From Amphimedon queenslandica (lineage: Eukaryota > Porifera > Demospongiae > Haplosclerida > Niphatidae), in NCBI RefSeq assembly GCF_000090795.2, contig NW_003546308.1, positions 271,780 to 335,779 on the forward strand: a DNA stretch of 64,000 bases, given 5' to 3'. The position numbers and the translations under genes are program-made. The first letter of the stretch is position 1. The number at the start of each line of letters is the position of its first letter. Below are positions 60,501-64,000 of this stretch, one piece after another. The notes below the pieces were generated by a model that worked only from the letters and a program-made list of their open reading frames with translations, searched no databases and was not told the origin of the DNA.

Positions 60501-63500
60501 AATCACCTCCAATTTTTATTACATTTTCTGATACACATTGATGTCCTTATGCTATGCAGAAAGTTTGGGCTGATTCCGACTTCAATTTTTCAAGTTATGG
60601 CCATTTTAAGAAAATGCCAAAATTCTGAAAAATATCCAAGGCTATAGTCCATGGTTTTTTTCAAAAAATGGCTCCGAAATTACGCCAAATTTTTATTACA
60701 TTTTCTGATACATATTGATGTACTTATGCTGTGTAGAAAGTTTGAGGTGATTCTGACTTCAATTTTTCAAGTTACGGCCATTTTAAGAAAACGTCAAAAT
60801 TCTGAAAAATACCCAAGGCTATAGCCCATATGGTTTTTTCTAAAAAATGGCTCCGAAATCATCTCCAATTTTAATTACATTTTCTGATACACATTGATGT
60901 CTTTATGCTATGTATGAAGTTTGAGCCAATTACGACAAATATTTTTCGAGTTATGAGCAATTTAAAAAACAGGCCAATTTTTTTTTAAAGCAAAGGCTAT
61001 AGCCCATGGTTTTTATCCCAAAAAATGGCTTCAAAATCACCACAAATTTTTGTACATTATCAGTTATTAAGGACATTTTTAGTAAGATGTTATGCTCATT
61101 AAGTGTTTATGATAGCTCCTGTTTGTTTTAGGAGAGAAATGGTACAGACAGCAATCAATTCAAGTGTATCCTTTTATACGTGGACTAAAGAACTAGTGAT
61201 GGCTTGGTTGGAGGTAAGCCCCTTCCTCCTCCTTTATGTGTATACATGTACTTGTGTATGTGCATTCATGTACAGTGCTATTGGTCTTTCTATTGTTAAT
61301 AGGCTTGGGTGGTTGTACCTTCTTGGTATATATCAGCTTTGAAAAGCAGTGTAAAGTCAGGAGAGATGATGGAGGTACTACACACACACACACACACAAA
61401 CATGCAATTCTTTATAATAAAAGAGCAATAATAATGGTGATTGTGGGCCTTGGGGCTTAAAAAAGTCTGCCACTTATTTCTTTAAAAGCATTATTTAAAA
61501 ATAGCTTGTTTTGATTCCTTAAGTTTATTTCTTTTCTTATTTTTTTCAGTCGTTGACAGAAGTCGAGTTAAGTCAGATGCTGGGCATAACCAACAGTATG
61601 CACAGATTAAAACTGAGACTAGCCATTCAAGAAATCATTACCATAACATCATCGCTACCACAACAATCAGTAAATATACTATCCACTCTCTCTTTCTCCT
61701 TCCTCTCTCTTTTTTTCACATGTAAATTTCTGTGTCAAAATGAAATAATTTATTGGCTAGAAAATTAGTATTGACAATTGGCAGTTCTGTAAAGAAATCG
61801 CCATATAAAATTCACCAATTACTTTCTGCTAACAAATTTGCCAATGCAATTACATTTACTCTTGCCAATAAATAATCTTGTATACTTTGTGTCATCATCT
61901 CCCTTAAATTCATATCTTTTTGCCATAATTATATTGACCTATTTTTGTCTCTCTCTGTGTCCAATCCCTACAGGTCCCGTATTACGGTGCTATGAATCAT
62001 CATTGGATCAGTGACTACTGGCTCCCAAGCATTGGTCTCCCACAATACTCAGTCAGTTTATCGGACCAATTATTAATTAACTAGTGCCACGCCTCATTTT
62101 TAGGATATATTTCGAGTGTGTTTGATTGATGCACGAATGCTTGAGCATCTCACAAAGAAGGATTTACGGATGGTCTTAAAGGTTTTAGACTCTTCGCATC
62201 GGAACAGCCTCCAGTATGGCATCAGTGTTCTCAAGAGACTTAACTATAATCGTCAGGTTGGTTCTGGTGTGATGTCATGTGATGTAATATGATATCATGT
62301 TTAATTTTATTTTTATCGTACACTTTAGGAGCTTGAGTTTCACTTTTCAAATCTTGCACTTCATAGAGGTAATAATACATTGTATTATAATTTTTTTAAT
62401 GATAATTAATTTTTGAATTTTAAAAATGCTTTAAAATTGGGCCTGCACTCTCAGGCCAAATTTTGTCAAAAGAGAATTCTCCATTTTGTAATTTCTTCTG
62501 ATGCATATACATGTACTTATGTTGTGAAGAAAGTTTGAGCTGATTCCGGCCAAATTTGGATTTTTAATGAAGAGAATTATGCGTTTTTATTCATTTTTAG
62601 ATGTTGTATTTTGGACAAACAGTCACGTCATCAAGTGGGCCGAGTCAATTGGATTGAAAGACCACGCCCACAACCTATTTGAGTCTGGGATTCACGGAGG
62701 AGTTTTGGCATTAGATCACGACTTTGATATTGACAGTCTCTCACTGGCTCTGAAGGTATCGCCATCAAACCAAGAGGTAAGAGCAACAATCCACTATGTA
62801 TAGTCCATTGTCTTGGGCCAAGTTTTGAAACAAAATATCTATTAGAAAAGATTTACTAAAAAAATTAAAAACAAGACATAGATATAATCATTTATAATTG
62901 GTGCTGGTTCACATTATACCTATAGAATAATTCTGCATTATTAATGATTGTCATGCAGTTGCTTTATAAAATAATTTTCATTAGTTAAGACGATTGTTAA
63001 AGCTGGAGTTCTCATCATTGTTATCCGAAGGAACTTCACGCTCCTCCTCAGAGGTAATAGAGAGAGAAATATAATTAAAATTAAATTCATTTGTCTGTTA
63101 TTCTTTAGCCTCAAGCTCATGGCAAGATAGTACGTCGGATTAGTAAGAAAATTAAAATGAAAAAGAGAGTCCCTTCGAATGAGTTCCTTCCTATTCGTCC
63201 CACTTCCCCCGTCCTGTTACCCATTGGCCAATTGCCACGTGATCGTATGTCCCCCTCACGTGACTCTGAAGGATCTTCATCAACAACTTCATCACAGGCA
63301 ACAGGATCTCAAGGTACATTGTGTAGTATTGTCTCTATTGAGTTACTTTTCTCTCTCCCTCCCTCTCTCTCTCTCTCCCCCTCTCCCTCTCTCTCTCTCC
63401 CTCTCTCTCTCTCCCTCTCTCTCTCTCTCTCTCCCCCTCTCTCTCTCTCTCCCTCTCTCTCTCTCCCTCTCTCTCTTTCTCCTTCTCTCTCTCTTTTTAG

Positions 63501-63541
63501 AATTTGAGTTACCAGAGAAACCCAATGAAATGACAGTTTAA
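53816..63541 (+). CDS. PPFIA: Liprin-alpha (coiled coil plus three SAM domains)
   Basis: Liprin-alpha scaffolds LAR-type phosphatases and, in bilaterians, presynaptic active zones. Twenty-five exons total 3300 nt (1099 residues): 53816-53908, 54134-54268, 54444-54806, 54992-55066, 55170-55358, 55965-56078, 56611-56745, 56938-57045, 57375-57452, 57621-57752, 58004-58395, 58815-58920, 58982-59049, 59166-59308, 59655-59787, 61132-61213, 61303-61374, 61550-61669, 61974-62051, 62104-62256, 62329-62368, 62601-62776, 62985-63053, 63109-63313 and 63501-63541. The start MCEVLPTI and the block [28 protein letters not shown]...[28 protein letters not shown] are family signatures. SAM1 ([25 protein letters not shown]...[16 protein letters not shown]), SAM2 ([14 protein letters not shown]...[16 protein letters not shown]) and SAM3 ([24 protein letters not shown]) are complete. 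The C-terminus MTV is a possible PDZ ligand. Confidence 0.96.
57453..57620 (+). repeat. Intron composed almost wholly of (CT)n
   Basis: This 168-bp liprin-alpha intron is GTGAGT, then about 110 bp of CT dinucleotides and C-interrupted CT blocks, ending CTCTCTTTAG. The microsatellite itself serves as the polypyrimidine tract. Confidence 0.95.
58457..58641. mobile_element. 185-bp MITE with ~18-bp terminal inverted repeats and TA target duplication
   Basis: The left end is CCGTAGGCACCTTTTTTTT. The reverse complement of the right end is CTGTAAGGCGCCTTTTTT. TA dinucleotides flank both ends (58455-58456 and 58642-58643), as expected for Tc1/mariner-type insertion. The interior is AT-rich with CGCGAAATTT strings and no coding capacity. 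It sits in liprin-alpha intron 11. Confidence 0.7.
59540..59592. repeat. TACATG/ACATGT palindromic repeat cluster
   Basis: This stretch is nearly pure repeats of TACATG with CACATG variants, self-complementary over long stretches. Shorter runs occur near 7970-7990, 9395-9412, 10150-10168, 11797-11815, 38306, 38363, 38426-38444 and 59855-59910, all in introns. Confidence 0.85.
60060..61070. repeat. ~177-bp satellite unit, about 5-6 tandem copies in liprin-alpha intron 15
   Basis: CCCATGGTTTTTT (or TCCATGG) recurs near 60117, 60294, 60472, 60649, 60827 and 61007. Preceding DNA (about 59930-60060) is a fragment of the related dispersed element, so satellite and dispersed copy are joined here. 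Confidence 0.93.
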
Positions 63542-63703
63542 TAATAATAATTAAAAATAATAATAGAGTAATAATAACAAAACGCAAAATAGTAATTATA
63601 GTAAATAATAATAATAATAATAAACGTCTCTTCATCATTATTCTCATAACTGATAATTATTGTTATTATCATTTTTGTTAATCATGTTGTGTTTCCGTGT
63701 CAG

Positions 63704-63762
63704 ATGTTGTACTAAGATACCATTCACTGGACAGTATTGAAGCCATGAATGATGAGATGTAG
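63704..63762 (+). CDS. PPFIA: Alternative last exon of liprin-alpha
   Basis: An acceptor (TTTCCGTGTCAG) precedes 19 codons starting DVVLRYHSLDSIEAMNDEM and ending in TAG. If exon 24 (ending 63313) is joined here instead of to 63501, the total is 3318 nt, again divisible by three, giving 1105 residues. The two terminal exons are mutually exclusive because the first contains a stop codon. The AATAAA at 63786-63791 lies just after this exon. Confidence 0.6.
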
Positions 63763-64000
63763 GCTAAGGAAATTAAATCAGAGGTAATAAATTAAAAATA
63801 ATGCATGCATAATCATCATTAAACTTTTATTACTACAATTAAATGACGTCACTTCCTGTTTCAATGAACTTCCGGTTTTATTTCACTTCAGGTATTTACT
63901 TCACGGTTATGTAACTTGATCTGTTATTGACTGCTAAGCAGCTCATTACTGTCTCAAAATATTTCAACTATTTGCAGCCTCAGCATCAAATCATTTAAAG
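63763..64000. other. Liprin-alpha 3' flank
   Basis: AATAAA at 63786-63791 may end the liprin-alpha transcript. No further coding sequence is seen up to the window edge. The stretch at 63845-63895 is slightly GC-richer (TGACGTCAC, a CRE-like palindrome near 63844-63852) and could be the promoter of the next gene. Confidence 0.4.

Noticed and set aside
61214-61549. Apparent loss of part of liprin SAM1
   Set aside because: The missing segment is a 72-nt exon at 61303-61374 inside what first looked like one intron.

Overview
This is animal nuclear DNA: AT-rich, with many short introns (often 40-150 bp), GT-AG splice sites, and genes packed head-to-head and tail-to-tail. Liprin-alpha, SIAH, TRAF-type RING/TRAF-zinc-finger/MATH proteins, KIF9, NOSIP, myotrophin and a stand-alone thymidylate synthase together point to an early-branching metazoan. 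A compact demosponge genome of the Amphimedon type fits best; that is inferred from gene content and density, and no species assignment was tested. Exon models below were built by eye from splice signals, reading phase and resemblance to known families. Most multi-exon models close in frame.

Layout: an unresolved minus-strand gene with a signal-peptide exon (about 0.5-3.3 kb); CTR9 (-, 5.8-16.0 kb); a divergent eIF4A-like helicase (-, 16.3-18.2); MED25 (+, 18.5-24.2); TRAF-like A (-), B (+) and C (+, 24.5-29.4); NOSIP (+, 29.6-31.9); KIF9 (-, 31.9-35.7); a 112-residue single-exon gene (+, 35.7-36.1); WDR45/WIPI4 (+, 36.2 into an assembly gap); CPSF6/7 (-, gap to 42.3); SIAH (+, 42.7-43.5); CSTF2 (-, 43.5-44.6); myotrophin (+, 44.7-45.2); thymidylate synthase (-, 45.5-47.7); RRP15 (+, 47.8-49.1); TRAF-like D (+, 49.2-50.7); a RING-H2 ligase with SUMO-interaction-like motifs (-, 50.8-53.3); liprin-alpha (+, 53.8-63.8).

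Two functional themes recur. One is RNA polymerase II transcription and mRNA 3' processing: CTR9 (Paf1 complex), MED25 (Mediator), CPSF6/7 (CFIm) and CSTF2 (CstF). The other is ubiquitin ligases: four TRAF-like RING proteins, SIAH, NOSIP and the RING-H2 protein. Genes share very short divergent promoters (84-500 bp) and very tight convergent ends; the SIAH and CSTF2 stop codons overlap. An RFX-type X-box lies in the 84-bp promoter between KIF9, a ciliary kinesin, and the 112-residue gene. CACGTG E-boxes recur in several start-proximal regions.

Non-coding structure includes a ~177-bp satellite unit tandemly arrayed in introns of three unrelated genes, a related dispersed element in both orientations, a ~41-bp minisatellite whose unit can form a hairpin, a MITE with TA target duplication, TACATG palindromic repeats, and introns made largely of (CT)n.
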